From positions 1-64,000 of the forward strand of contig NZ_VIFM01000026.1 in the NCBI RefSeq assembly GCF_006636215.1: a DNA stretch of 64,000 nucleotides. Direction: 5' to 3'. Origin of the DNA: Myxococcus llanfairpwllgwyngyllgogerychwyrndrobwllllantysiliogogogochensis (GTDB lineage: Bacteria > Myxococcota > Myxococcia > Myxococcales > Myxococcaceae). Below, piece by piece: positions 1-8,233 of this stretch. Both the position numbers and the translations under genes were made by a program. The notes below the pieces were generated by a model that worked only from the letters and a program-made list of their open reading frames with translations, was not told where the DNA came from and ran no database searches. The number at the start of each line of letters is the position of its first letter. The first letter of the stretch is position 1.

Positions 1-2
1 TG

Positions 3-515
3 GTGGGTGGGACGCACAAGGTGGAGGCGGCGCGTGCGTTGGGCGCGGACGTGGTCATCGACAAGAGCAGCGAGGACTTGTGGAAGGCGGCGGAGGCGGC
101 GTCACCGAAGGGGTACGAGGTGGTGCTGGATGCGAACGGGCCGTCCACGCTGCGCGACAGCTACCGGCATCTGGCGTCACCGGGGAAGCTGGTCATCTAC
201 GGGTTTCATTCGATGTTGCCGCGCACGGGTGGGCGACCGAACTACGCGAAGCTTGCGTGGGATTGGATGCGGACGCCGCGCTTCGACCCGCTGACCTTGA
301 CGAATGACAACACGAGCGTGCTGGCGTTCAACCTGTCGTATCTGTTCGAGCAGCGCTTCGTGTTGGAGGACAGCATGGCGAAGCTGCTGGCGTGGGTGGA
401 GGAGGGGAAGTTGGTGTCGCCGCAGGTGACGAAGTTCCCGTTGGACTCCGTCGCGGAGGCGCACAAGGCGCTGGAGTCCGGGACGACGGTGGGCAAGCTG
501 GTGCTGGTGCCCTGA
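3..515 (+). CDS. MDR-family zinc-type alcohol dehydrogenase / quinone oxidoreductase, C-terminal part
   Basis: The gene enters from the left edge, so only about 170 C-terminal residues are seen and the GTG at the first in-frame codon is probably internal. The fragment holds the second half of the NAD(P)-binding Rossmann fold (ARALGADVVIDKSSEDLW, then a VVLDANG strand with the usual loss-of-cofactor turn) and ends in the family's typical tail, VAEAHKALESGTTVGKLVL. The mid-region (NLSYLFEQRFVLEDSMAKLLAWVEEGKL) is like VAT-1/quinone oxidoreductase members rather than classical zinc alcohol dehydrogenases. The family transfers hydride between NAD(P)H and carbonyl or quinone substrates in the cytoplasm; the substrate cannot be told from this piece. 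Confidence 0.8.
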   Translation: MGGTHKVEAARALGADVVIDKSSEDLWKAAEAASPKGYEVVLDANGPSTLRDSYRHLASPGKLVIYGFHSMLPRTGGRPNYAKLAWDWMRTPRFDPLTLTNDNTSVLAFNLSYLFEQRFVLEDSMAKLLAWVEEGKLVSPQVTKFPLDSVAEAHKALESGTTVGKLVLVP

Positions 516-597
516 GCGCGGTGGGGCTCACGGTGTCGTGCGCGAACCGTGAGCCTTCCGTGAGGATTGTTGGAGCGTTGCTCCTCAGAGTGCCGCC

Positions 598-1458
598 ATG
601 TCTTCGCCCTCGGTTCGCAGTGGCACCTCCACGAGTGGGATGTGGCGGGGCGTCATTTTCTGTCTGGCCATGATGCCCGTGGGATGTGCTCCGCGAGGAA
701 AGGTGGATCAGGCTCGGCGGGGAGAAACATCTGCCTCCACAGAGGTCCCGGTGGAACCTGAAGCTCATTGTGTGCGGGGGCCGGAAGAGCAATCTCAGTG
801 GCCTGTCCTCTTGCCTGCGGGCGCACTGGCCGTCACCTTCAACTCTGAATTCGAGCCAGACGCCAATAGGGGCGCGCATGACAAGTCGTCGCGCTGTATG
901 TGCTCTGAGTTCCTGCATCAGCTGGGCGAGAGACCTCTTTGGCCCGCGGCACCAGGGACGGAGGTCTACCGGTTCACCTGGGTACACTCCCTTCCCAAGC
1001 CCGTGAGCGTCCGGGTCGAGCGCTTCGGAGACATCCATCGACTTCAGGTGAGCTGGGAGCGCAGAGAGGCTGATATCCATGCCTCTGGGCCCACGCTCCA
1101 TCGCACCCGCTTTCTACTGCCCAGCGAGTGGTCCGAGGTTCTGCGCAGGTTGGACGACTTTGGTTTCTGGAAGTACAGGACGCGAAAGACGCGTGGGGAG
1201 GTGATTGATCTGGATGCCTCCATCTGGTTGCTCGAAGGTGTCCGGCAAGGGCGCTATCGGGCATATCAGGTGTGGTCACCCAATGACGAAGGAGAGGGCA
1301 GGGCTTTTCGCGACGTGTGTCTCTATCTGTTGGACCTCTCAGGCCTGTCTGTTCCTCCCGACGAAATCGGCCGGCCACGTGGTCCGACTGACAGCCCAGA
1401 TGCGGGTGCCGTGAATTGGACAGGCCCACGGGCCAGTGAAAGGCTTTCATCACGATGA
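598..1458 (+). CDS. Putative lipoprotein of unknown function
   Basis: A protein of 286 residues with a hydrophobic stretch ending in a lipobox-like MPVGC at residues 26-30, which suggests a lipid-anchored envelope protein. An in-frame ATG at residue 15 would give a more typical short lipoprotein signal, so the start may be at position 640. The rest is a soluble, mixed domain with no motif that I recognise. Its stop codon overlaps the next start as ATGA, so the two genes are probably co-translated and act together. No base-composition anomaly is evident. Confidence 0.7.
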   Translation: MSSPSVRSGTSTSGMWRGVIFCLAMMPVGCAPRGKVDQARRGETSASTEVPVEPEAHCVRGPEEQSQWPVLLPAGALAVTFNSEFEPDANRGAHDKSSRCMCSEFLHQLGERPLWPAAPGTEVYRFTWVHSLPKPVSVRVERFGDIHRLQVSWERREADIHASGPTLHRTRFLLPSEWSEVLRRLDDFGFWKYRTRKTRGEVIDLDASIWLLEGVRQGRYRAYQVWSPNDEGEGRAFRDVCLYLLDLSGLSVPPDEIGRPRGPTDSPDAGAVNWTGPRASERLSSR

Positions 1459-2138
1459 AGAAATCGTTGCCTGTGGTGACGGGAGTCCTGGGGCTTGTCC
1501 TGGGTGCTTGGGGAAGCGCTGTGGTGATGTCCAGCCGTCACAACCAGGCGCCACCTCCGCCCGAGCCCGCTGCGGTCGCCCAGGTGGTTGTGGACGACCG
1601 TTGCCCGCGAGAGCAGGCACTCGACGGGCGTGTCGCCACGCTCGAACGTCAATTGAAGGAGGCCCAGGACGCACGGCGCTCGGCCGAGACGCGCCTTCAG
1701 GCTGTCGCGCCTTCGCCCTCACCCGCGCCACCGGCTCCCGCACCCGTGCCGCCCTCCGAGGACAGTCTCCCATTGCCCTTCCCCGCCAACGCGCCCCCTG
1801 CCTTCACGCCCAAGGGCTTCCAGGCCCTCGTGGAGCGCTCCATCCAGGAGTGCGGCCTGAAGATGAAGCTGGAGGCCATGGACTGCTCCGAATACCCCTG
1901 CATCGCCTGGACGGACTCCCAACAGGAGCGCATCAACATGGCCGAATGCGCCCCCTGGGCCGAGGCGTTCGGCCACAAGACGTCCGTGGTGGTGCAGAAC
2001 GTGATCGGCGCGGACGGAGGCACCCGCGCCCTCGTCGGACTGATGGCCGTGCCCGAGGACCCCACGGAGCGACGCGTGGCCTTCCGACGCTCCAGAGAGC
2101 GGACGAGCTCCCTGCTGCAGACCTACGTCCAGCCCTGA
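1455..2138 (+). CDS. Membrane-anchored hypothetical protein with coiled coil and Pro-rich linker
   Basis: The 227-residue product begins MKK followed by one membrane segment (about residues 5-25). Next come a short charged coiled coil (ATLERQLKEAQDARRSAETRLQ, split by the linker), a Pro/Ala-rich spacer and a compact C-terminal domain with four cysteines (ECGLK, MDCSEYPC, AECAPW) that could form disulfides in the periplasm. Translation starts inside the stop codon of the preceding lipoprotein gene. The architecture suggests a periplasmic domain tethered to the inner membrane; I do not recognise the family. Confidence 0.7.
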   Translation: MKKSLPVVTGVLGLVLGAWGSAVVMSSRHNQAPPPPEPAAVAQVVVDDRCPREQALDGRVATLERQLKEAQDARRSAETRLQAVAPSPSPAPPAPAPVPPSEDSLPLPFPANAPPAFTPKGFQALVERSIQECGLKMKLEAMDCSEYPCIAWTDSQQERINMAECAPWAEAFGHKTSVVVQNVIGADGGTRALVGLMAVPEDPTERRVAFRRSRERTSSLLQTYVQP

Positions 2139-2320
2139 GCCGCGCCGTCCAGGGCCTCGGTGCGCCTCACCCCTGAAGGCGTGTGGGTGTCTGGAATTGA
2201 ATGGCACCCCATTTCGTCACGATATGGGAAAGGCCCGCGGTCGTTTGGTGAAAGCTATCCGGGCCGGTCTCTCTTTGATTGCGCTTCCAGATTTCGCCGG
2301 CCCCTTCCCCGGGGGCTGCC

Positions 2321-3889
2321 ATGGTGAAGTGGATGTGCCGTGCTGTCGTGACGCTGTTCTGCATGGGGGCGCTGGGGGCTTGCAGCAGCAGGGATGCTGA
2401 GGTCGTGGAGGTGCCGGTGGACATGTCGCCCGGCGCGCCCATCGAGGACCAGGGGGACTGGGTCCCAGAGCCCCTGGCCGCGTGCAAGCTGCGGCCCGAG
2501 GCGAGCACCACCGCGGCGTGTGGCTCCCTGGAGTCTTTCGACCTGTCCGGCTGCGACGTGGAGAGCTTGCGGGGACTCACCGCCGGCGGTCCTTTCAACA
2601 TGCGCTACTACGGACAAAATGTAGCGACCGACGACCAGGACCAGTTCTTCGGCGTCAATTCCTTCACGCCCAGTCCGAACCGTGATGAGCACCCGCTGTA
2701 CTGGCGCACGACCCGGACGAACCGGACTGGCAAGGTCTTCATCGACGTCGAAGTGGGTTGTTCGGCCCGGGGCGCGGACCAGGTGACAGGCTGCTACGTG
2801 TCCTGTTCCCTGGGGGAGCCGGCCCAGCAATACACCTTCGAGGGCGAGCGCATCCGCTGGCTGTCCGGAGACCAGGAGTCTTCGGGAGGCTTGCGACTGG
2901 TGGGCGAGGGCGGTCTGCAATCCGGGCGGGGCGTGGATGTCTTTGTCGCCAAGGGACATGCCTACGTCGTGTCCATCGACGACTACTTCATGGGGCCAGG
3001 CGGTCTTCACGTCTATGACCTCCAGGACCGGAAGGCTCCCCGGCTGGTGAAGTTCATCCAGTTCCCCGAGGAGAGCTACTGGAACGGCGTGTGGGCCAAG
3101 GACGACGCCCTCTATGTCGCGAGCGCCGACCGGGGTGTCCTCGTGTTCGACATCACCCAGCCCGCGGACCCTCGCTTCCTGCGCGACTTGTCCGGAGGGA
3201 GCCGCAGCAATGTCCATACGCTCTTCGTGGATGGCTCCCGGCTGTACGCCATGGCCGTGGGGCCCGCTGGCGAGGTGCATGCCTATGACGTGAACAACGC
3301 ACGGGAGCCGGTGCTGCTCGGTCGCTACCTCGACCCCAGCATCGGCACCGAACCGGGCTCCTACCCGCACGACGCCACGACCCTGAACTCCACGCTCTTC
3401 ATCAGTCACTGGCGCGCGGGACTCGTCATCGTCGACATGAGTGACCCGGCGAGCCCGAAGCGATTGGGCGCATACAAGTACCCGCGAGCCAGCAGCCACA
3501 CCTCTCGCGTGGCGTACTTCCACAACAACCGCATCGCCTTCGAGGCAGGAGAGGACTGGGGCGCCCACCTGCGCGTGCTCAACCTCAATGACCCCGCGAA
3601 TCCCACGCTCATCGGCGAGTACCGTCTGCCGGGCTGGGCCTCCATCCACAACCTGGAGCTCAAGGGCAACCGTCTCTACATCGCCCACTACCAGCACGGC
3701 GTGCGCGTCCTCGACGTGTCCATCCCCAAGAGTCCCCGGGAGCTCGCCTACTTCAACACCTGGCGCGCGACGGACCCCCTCCGAGGCACGTCCTCGTGGG
3801 ACGGAGCCATCGGCATCCGCGTGCCGGGCGACGGCTACGTCTATACCGTCGACTCGGTGCGCGGCCTGCTCATCCTCCCGGAGCTCTGA
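2321..3889 (+). CDS. LVIVD-repeat beta-propeller lipoprotein
   Basis: The 522-residue protein has a short signal (MVKWMCR, hydrophobic core, lipobox MGALGAC), so I start at the ATG at 2321 and not at the upstream TTG in frame. From about residue 200 on it contains repeated blades of the LVIVD family: GLHVYDLQDRKAPRLVKF, GVLVFDITQPADPRFLR, GLVIVDMSDPASPKRLG, GVRVLDVSIPKSPREL. Each has a hydrophobic strand, Asp, then a DPASP-like turn. Such repeats fold as a beta-propeller and occur in surface or periplasmic proteins of bacteria with complex envelopes, probably for protein or glycan binding. It is flanked by intergenic gaps and looks monocistronic. Confidence 0.85.
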   Translation: MVKWMCRAVVTLFCMGALGACSSRDAEVVEVPVDMSPGAPIEDQGDWVPEPLAACKLRPEASTTAACGSLESFDLSGCDVESLRGLTAGGPFNMRYYGQNVATDDQDQFFGVNSFTPSPNRDEHPLYWRTTRTNRTGKVFIDVEVGCSARGADQVTGCYVSCSLGEPAQQYTFEGERIRWLSGDQESSGGLRLVGEGGLQSGRGVDVFVAKGHAYVVSIDDYFMGPGGLHVYDLQDRKAPRLVKFIQFPEESYWNGVWAKDDALYVASADRGVLVFDITQPADPRFLRDLSGGSRSNVHTLFVDGSRLYAMAVGPAGEVHAYDVNNAREPVLLGRYLDPSIGTEPGSYPHDATTLNSTLFISHWRAGLVIVDMSDPASPKRLGAYKYPRASSHTSRVAYFHNNRIAFEAGEDWGAHLRVLNLNDPANPTLIGEYRLPGWASIHNLELKGNRLYIAHYQHGVRVLDVSIPKSPRELAYFNTWRATDPLRGTSSWDGAIGIRVPGDGYVYTVDSVRGLLILPEL

Positions 3890-3896
3890 GGCGTGT

Positions 3897-3918
3897 CGGG
3901 AGCCGGGCACATCTCCCG
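3897..3918 (+). terminator. Weak hairpin after the LVIVD lipoprotein gene
   Basis: CGGGAG and CTCCCG can pair around a 10-nt loop just past the stop codon. No T-run follows, so it may be only a stabilising 3' hairpin. Confidence 0.25.
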
Positions 3919-3941
3919 GCGCTCGGCTAGCGTGCGGGACC

Positions 3942-5462
3942 ATGCCCATCGTCCATGACTGGCTGGCCCGCCGCGCCGCACTGGACCCCGACCACGCCGC
4001 CCTCGTCGACTCCACCCGGGGCAGCCGCCGCATCACCTATCGCGAGTGGGACGGCGCCGCCTCGCGCACCGCCGCGTACCTGCACCACGTGCTCGGCGTC
4101 CAGCGCGGAGACCGCGTCGCCGTGCTCGCGCACAACTGTGTGGAGACGCTGGACCTCCTCTTCGCCTGCGCGAAGCTGGGCGCCATCCTCCAGCCGCTCA
4201 ACTGGCGCCTCAGCACCACGGAGCTCGTCGGCATCCTCGCGGACGCGGAGCCCGCTGTCCTCGTGTATGGCCCGGAGTTGCGCGCCCAGGTGGACACCGT
4301 GCGCGCCCGCGCGCCCTTCGTGCGCCACTGGCTGGGCCTCGCCGAGCCCGACCCGGCTGAGCGCTCCTTCATCACGGAGCGGGACGCGGCACCTGCCTCC
4401 TCGCTCCCCGTGCTGGAGCTGGAGGCCGAGTCGCCGTGGGTGCTCTGCTACACGGGCGGCAGCACCGGCGTGCCCAAGGCCGCGGTGCTCACCCATGGCT
4501 CCGTGACGGCGAATGCCGTCAACACCGTGGTGAGCTGGGGCCTGACGTCGGACGACGTGGCCGTGCTCAACGCGCCGCTGTTCCACACCGGGGGCCTCAA
4601 CGTCTTCACGTTGCCGCTGGTGTACGTGGGCGGCGCCTCCGTGGTGTGCAAGGGCTTCGACGTGGAGCAGGTGTTCGAGCTCATCCATCAGCGAGAGGTG
4701 AGCCTCGTCTTCGGCGTGCCCACCATGTTCATCGAGATGCAGCGCCACGCGCGCTTCGAGTCGGCGGACTTCTCCCACCTCAAGCTGCTCGTCAGCGGGG
4801 GCGCGCCGTGTCCGCTGTCCGTGTTCGAGCGCTTCTTCACCAAGGGCGTGGCCTTCAAGACGGGCTATGGCCTCACGGAGGCGGGCCCCAACAACTTCTG
4901 GCTCCCTCCGTCGGACGTGCGCCGCAAGCCGGGCTTCGTCGGGGTGCCGCTCTTCCACGTGGAGGCGCGCATCGAGGACGAGCGACAGCCGGGGGACGTG
5001 GGGGAGCTGCTGCTGCGCGGCCCCCACGTGTGCGCCGGCTACTGGCGCCGTCCCGAGGAGACGGCGCGCACCTTCGTCGGAGGCTGGCTGCGCACCGGAG
5101 ACCTGGCCCTGCGTGACGGGGACGGCTGCTTCCGCATCGTGGGCCGCAGCAAGGACCTCATCATCTCCGGCGGGGAGAACATCTATCCCTCCGAGGTCGA
5201 GAGCGTCCTGTCCGGTCATCCCGACGTCGCCGAGGTCGCCGTCATCGGCGTGCCCGACGCGAAGTGGGGCGAGACGCCGCGCGCGCTCGTGGTGCTCCGT
5301 GGGGGCGCGTCGCTCACCGCCGAGTCCCTGCTGGCCTTCTGCGATGGCCGGCTGGCCCGCTACAAGATGCCGCGCTCCGTGCGCTTCGTGGAGGCCCTGC
5401 CTCGGACCTCCGCCGGCAAGGTGGACCGCCGCGCGCTGGCCTCCGCACACAGCCTGGCCTGA
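3942..5462 (+). CDS. AMP-binding acyl-CoA synthetase (fatty acid--CoA ligase family)
   Basis: The 506-residue protein is full length for the adenylate-forming superfamily. It activates a carboxylic acid as acyl-AMP and then transfers it to CoA. Visible motifs in order are YTGGSTGVPKAAVLTH (phosphate-binding loop), YGLTEAG, LRTGDLALRDGDG (ribose-binding Asp), the hinge GRSKDLIISGGENIYPSEVE and the C-terminal catalytic lysine in RTSAGKVDRR (about K493). The ATG at 3942 is chosen because the frame is also open upstream through the previous gene, while this start aligns with the family's usual N terminus. The closest look is to long- or medium-chain fatty acyl-CoA ligases, but the acyl substrate cannot be fixed. 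It appears monocistronic. Confidence 0.92.
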   Translation: MPIVHDWLARRAALDPDHAALVDSTRGSRRITYREWDGAASRTAAYLHHVLGVQRGDRVAVLAHNCVETLDLLFACAKLGAILQPLNWRLSTTELVGILADAEPAVLVYGPELRAQVDTVRARAPFVRHWLGLAEPDPAERSFITERDAAPASSLPVLELEAESPWVLCYTGGSTGVPKAAVLTHGSVTANAVNTVVSWGLTSDDVAVLNAPLFHTGGLNVFTLPLVYVGGASVVCKGFDVEQVFELIHQREVSLVFGVPTMFIEMQRHARFESADFSHLKLLVSGGAPCPLSVFERFFTKGVAFKTGYGLTEAGPNNFWLPPSDVRRKPGFVGVPLFHVEARIEDERQPGDVGELLLRGPHVCAGYWRRPEETARTFVGGWLRTGDLALRDGDGCFRIVGRSKDLIISGGENIYPSEVESVLSGHPDVAEVAVIGVPDAKWGETPRALVVLRGGASLTAESLLAFCDGRLARYKMPRSVRFVEALPRTSAGKVDRRALASAHSLA

Positions 5463-5686
5463 GAGGGATTCATCTTTGTCCATGTATTGGAGAAATGTCC
5501 GCGCAGCGGAAATGACTCCGCGCGTCCAATGTGTCGACGACTTTATTCTTCGTCCGACAAAAGTGACGTGATTTTCTAGGAATGCTTGAATTGTTTGACT
5601 TGGCTCCTGAATCCCGCTTCCGTGGATGCGCGGACCGGCCCGTTCGCCGGTGCGCTTTCCCCGTGTCGAGTCGAAAGGAAGCCCCC
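5463..5686. promoter_or_regulatory. AT-richer leader before the secreted protease gene
   Basis: This 224-bp gap is visibly less GC-rich than its surroundings (runs such as gactttattcttcg and gaattgtttgacttgg). It ends in a good ribosome binding site, AAAGGAAG, 8 bp before the ATG at 5687. A promoter is likely here, but I cannot place a convincing -35/-10 pair. Confidence 0.4.
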
Positions 5687-7219
5687 ATGAACCGAAGACT
5701 CCAGGCGCTCTCCACCGCGACGGCGCTGTTCGCTGGTGCCGCCGTCCTCCCCATGTCCGCGCTGGCGGCCCCCACCGAGGAGGCTTCGCTCGCGCAGGAG
5801 GTGTCTCCCGAGGTGCTCCAGGCGATGCAGCGGGACCTGGGGCTGACGGCCGTGCAGGCGCGTCAGCGGCTGGCCACGGAGGCGCTCGCGGTGCGCACGG
5901 AAGCGTCGCTGCGCGGGGAACTGGGCGCGTCTTTCGGTGGCGCGTGGCTGAGCGAGGAGGGGGACCGGCTCATCGTCGGTGTCACCACCGCCGAGGGTGC
6001 CGAGGCCGCGCGCAGGGCGGGCGCGGAGCCGCGCTGGGTGACGCGCACGGAGCGCGAGCTGGACGCGCTGAAGGCCGCGTTGGACAGGGGCGCGGACGTG
6101 GCCAGCAAGGACATCCATGGCTGGTACGTGGACGTCATCACCAACAGCGTGGTGGTGCTCGCCAAGGACGCGGCGGTGGTGAACGCCGAGCGCTTCATCG
6201 CGGAGAGTGGCGCGGCGGACCGCGCGGTGCGCGTGGAGGTCTCCTCCGAGCAGCCCAGGCCCATGTATGACCTGCGCGGGGGTGACGCTTATTACATCAA
6301 CGGAAACGTGCGCTGCTCCGTCGGCTTCTCCGTCGCGGGAGGCTTCGTCACCGCGGGCCACTGCGGTGGGGTGAACTCCAGCACGGCCGGCTTCAACGGC
6401 GTGGCGCAGGGCACCGTGCGCGGCTCGTCCTTCCCGAACAACGACTATGGCTGGGTCCAGGTCAACGGCTCGTGGGCCTCGCAGCCGTGGGTCTACAACT
6501 ACGCGGGGGGCAACGTCATCGTCTCGGGCTCCGCCGAGGCGGGCATCAACGCGTCCGTGTGTCGCTCCGGCTCCACCACCGGCTGGCGCTGTGGCGTCAT
6601 CGAGGCGAAGAACGTCACCGTCAACTACAGCGTCGGCCCCGTGTATGGCCTCACGCGGAGCAACGCGTGCGCGGAGGGGGGCGACTCGGGCGGCTCGTGG
6701 ATGTCGGGCAACCAGGCGCAGGGCGTGACGTCTGGCGGCGTGGGCAACTGCTCCACCGGCGGCACCATGTACTACCAGCCGGTGAACGAGATTCTCTCCG
6801 TCTACGGCCTGTCGCTCACGACCAACGGCGGTGGCGGCGGGGGGCGCGCCATCGTCGGGCTCAACGGCCGGTGCATCGACGTGGACCACTCCAACACCGC
6901 CAACGGCACGCCCATCCAGCTCTGGGATTGCAACGGCAGCGCCGCGCAGAGCTGGACGTTCCACGGCGACGGCACGCTGCGCGCCTTCGGCAAGTGCATG
7001 GATGTCACCTGGGGCTCCACGGCGAACGGCGCGCTCATCCAGCTCCACGACTGCAACGGCAACGCGGCCCAGCAGTTCGTGCTCAGCGGCGCGGGGGACC
7101 TGGTCAACCCGCAGGCCAACAAGTGCATCGACGTGAAGGACTGGAACCCCAACAACGGCGCGCGGCTGCAAATCTGGGAGTGCGCCGGCACCGCGAACCA
7201 GAAGTGGACCCTGCGCTGA
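5687..7219 (+). CDS. Secreted alpha-lytic/streptogrisin-type serine protease with ricin-B lectin domain
   Basis: A 510-residue preproenzyme. Residues 1-27 form a Sec signal ending ALAAP. A pro-region of about 170 residues follows, with the helical and beta segments typical of alpha-lytic-protease foldases. The S1 catalytic domain carries His225 (VTAGHC), Asp253 (NNDYGW) and Ser334 (GGDSGGSW). After a poly-Gly hinge, residues from about 386 form a ricin-type beta-trefoil with three repeats (CIDVDHS, CMDVTWG, CIDVKDW) and QxW-like motifs (QSW, QQF, QKW). The pro-region would fold the protease and be removed by self-cleavage, while the lectin would tether it to polysaccharide. Such enzymes fit the predatory lifestyle of myxobacteria. 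Confidence 0.93.
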   Translation: MNRRLQALSTATALFAGAAVLPMSALAAPTEEASLAQEVSPEVLQAMQRDLGLTAVQARQRLATEALAVRTEASLRGELGASFGGAWLSEEGDRLIVGVTTAEGAEAARRAGAEPRWVTRTERELDALKAALDRGADVASKDIHGWYVDVITNSVVVLAKDAAVVNAERFIAESGAADRAVRVEVSSEQPRPMYDLRGGDAYYINGNVRCSVGFSVAGGFVTAGHCGGVNSSTAGFNGVAQGTVRGSSFPNNDYGWVQVNGSWASQPWVYNYAGGNVIVSGSAEAGINASVCRSGSTTGWRCGVIEAKNVTVNYSVGPVYGLTRSNACAEGGDSGGSWMSGNQAQGVTSGGVGNCSTGGTMYYQPVNEILSVYGLSLTTNGGGGGGRAIVGLNGRCIDVDHSNTANGTPIQLWDCNGSAAQSWTFHGDGTLRAFGKCMDVTWGSTANGALIQLHDCNGNAAQQFVLSGAGDLVNPQANKCIDVKDWNPNNGARLQIWECAGTANQKWTLR

Positions 7220-7504
7220 GGTCAGGCGCCTGCCTCGCGGGGTGAGGGGACCCGACGGGGCTCCGCCCGGCTGTCCGGTGGCCGGACGGGCCCTGTTGCT
7301 CGCTGTAACAATCCGTCATGCGAGGGACGCATCCCGGACACATCCCGGTGCCACCTTCACGGTGTGGCCCGGGAGCATGATTGCCCTCGGTGGACCCGGC
7401 CGGAGTCCCATGGGGCGCCAGACTCCTCCCTGCTTGCTCCTGGGCCACGGCTCCGCTGTTACTTTCCGTCTGGAAGGTCCGCGGAAGGCAGGAGGAGCAC
7501 GCGC
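7220..7504. other. Intergenic region before the two-component pair, with a small hairpin
   Basis: The only structure seen in 285 bp is a perfect hairpin at 7273-7287 (GTCCGG-TGG-CCGGAC) flanked by GCCC/GGGC. It may end transcription of the protease gene although no T-run follows. A strong ribosome binding site, AGGAGGAG, precedes the next start at 7505. Confidence 0.35.
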
Positions 7505-8233
7505 ATGGAGCAGCTCAATCGTCCCCACCTGGAGGAAGCCACCATCCAGGTCCTGCTCGTCGAAGATGACGAGCGACTGGCCCGGCTCACCGCCCGCTAC
7601 CTCCAGGAGCATGGTGTCGTCGTCACCCTGGCCCACACGGGCAACGACGCGCTGGTGGAGTCCAGCCGCCATGTGTTCGACGTCGTCTTGTTGGACCTGA
7701 TGCTGCCCGGACGGGACGGGCTGGAGGTCTGCCGGGATTTGAGGGGCCGCACCGACGTGCCCATCATCATGGTCACCGCGCGCGGAGAGGAGGCGGACCG
7801 CGTGCTCGGCCTGGAGACGGGCGCGGATGACTACCTGCCCAAGCCCTACTCGTCGCGCGAGCTGCTCGCCCGCATTCGCGCCCAGGTGCGTCGGGCCCGG
7901 GGCAAGGCGGGTCCCTCCACGCAGCCCGTGCAGGCGGGGCGACTGCTGCTGGACCCTCGCAGCCTCCGCGCGACGCTGGATGGGCGGCCGTTGCAGCTCA
8001 CCACGTACGAGTTCAGCCTGCTGCGCGTGCTCGCCGAGCGCGCGGGCCGCGTCCTCAGTCGTGAGCAGCTGCTCGACCTGGTGAAGGGCAGCGCGGACGA
8101 GGTGTTCGACCGCTCCGTGGACGTGCACATCTTCCGGCTCCGTCAGAAGCTGGAGGTGGACCCGCGCAATCCCCTGTTGCTGAAGACGGTGCGCGGCGCC
8201 GGCTACATGCTCGCCACCGGAGAGGAAACGTGA
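7505..8233 (+). CDS. OmpR/PhoB-family response regulator
   Basis: A 242-residue DNA-binding regulator. The receiver has the acidic pair DD21-22, the phospho-acceptor Asp64 (VVLLDLMLPG) and Lys113 (YLPKPY). A winged-helix output domain follows (about 145-240, ending VRGAGYMLATGEE). The ATG at 7505 is chosen because it follows AGGAGGAG and gives a normal receiver N terminus. Its last codon overlaps the start of the histidine kinase gene by 4 bp (GTGA), so regulator and kinase form an operon and almost certainly a cognate pair. The regulon is unknown. Confidence 0.95.
   Translation: MEQLNRPHLEEATIQVLLVEDDERLARLTARYLQEHGVVVTLAHTGNDALVESSRHVFDVVLLDLMLPGRDGLEVCRDLRGRTDVPIIMVTARGEEADRVLGLETGADDYLPKPYSSRELLARIRAQVRRARGKAGPSTQPVQAGRLLLDPRSLRATLDGRPLQLTTYEFSLLRVLAERAGRVLSREQLLDLVKGSADEVFDRSVDVHIFRLRQKLEVDPRNPLLLKTVRGAGYMLATGEET

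Noticed and set aside
2202-2217. Sigma-54 promoter (TGGCAC followed by TT after 5 bp)
   Set aside because: The -12 GC is not present (TTCGT instead of TTGCA).
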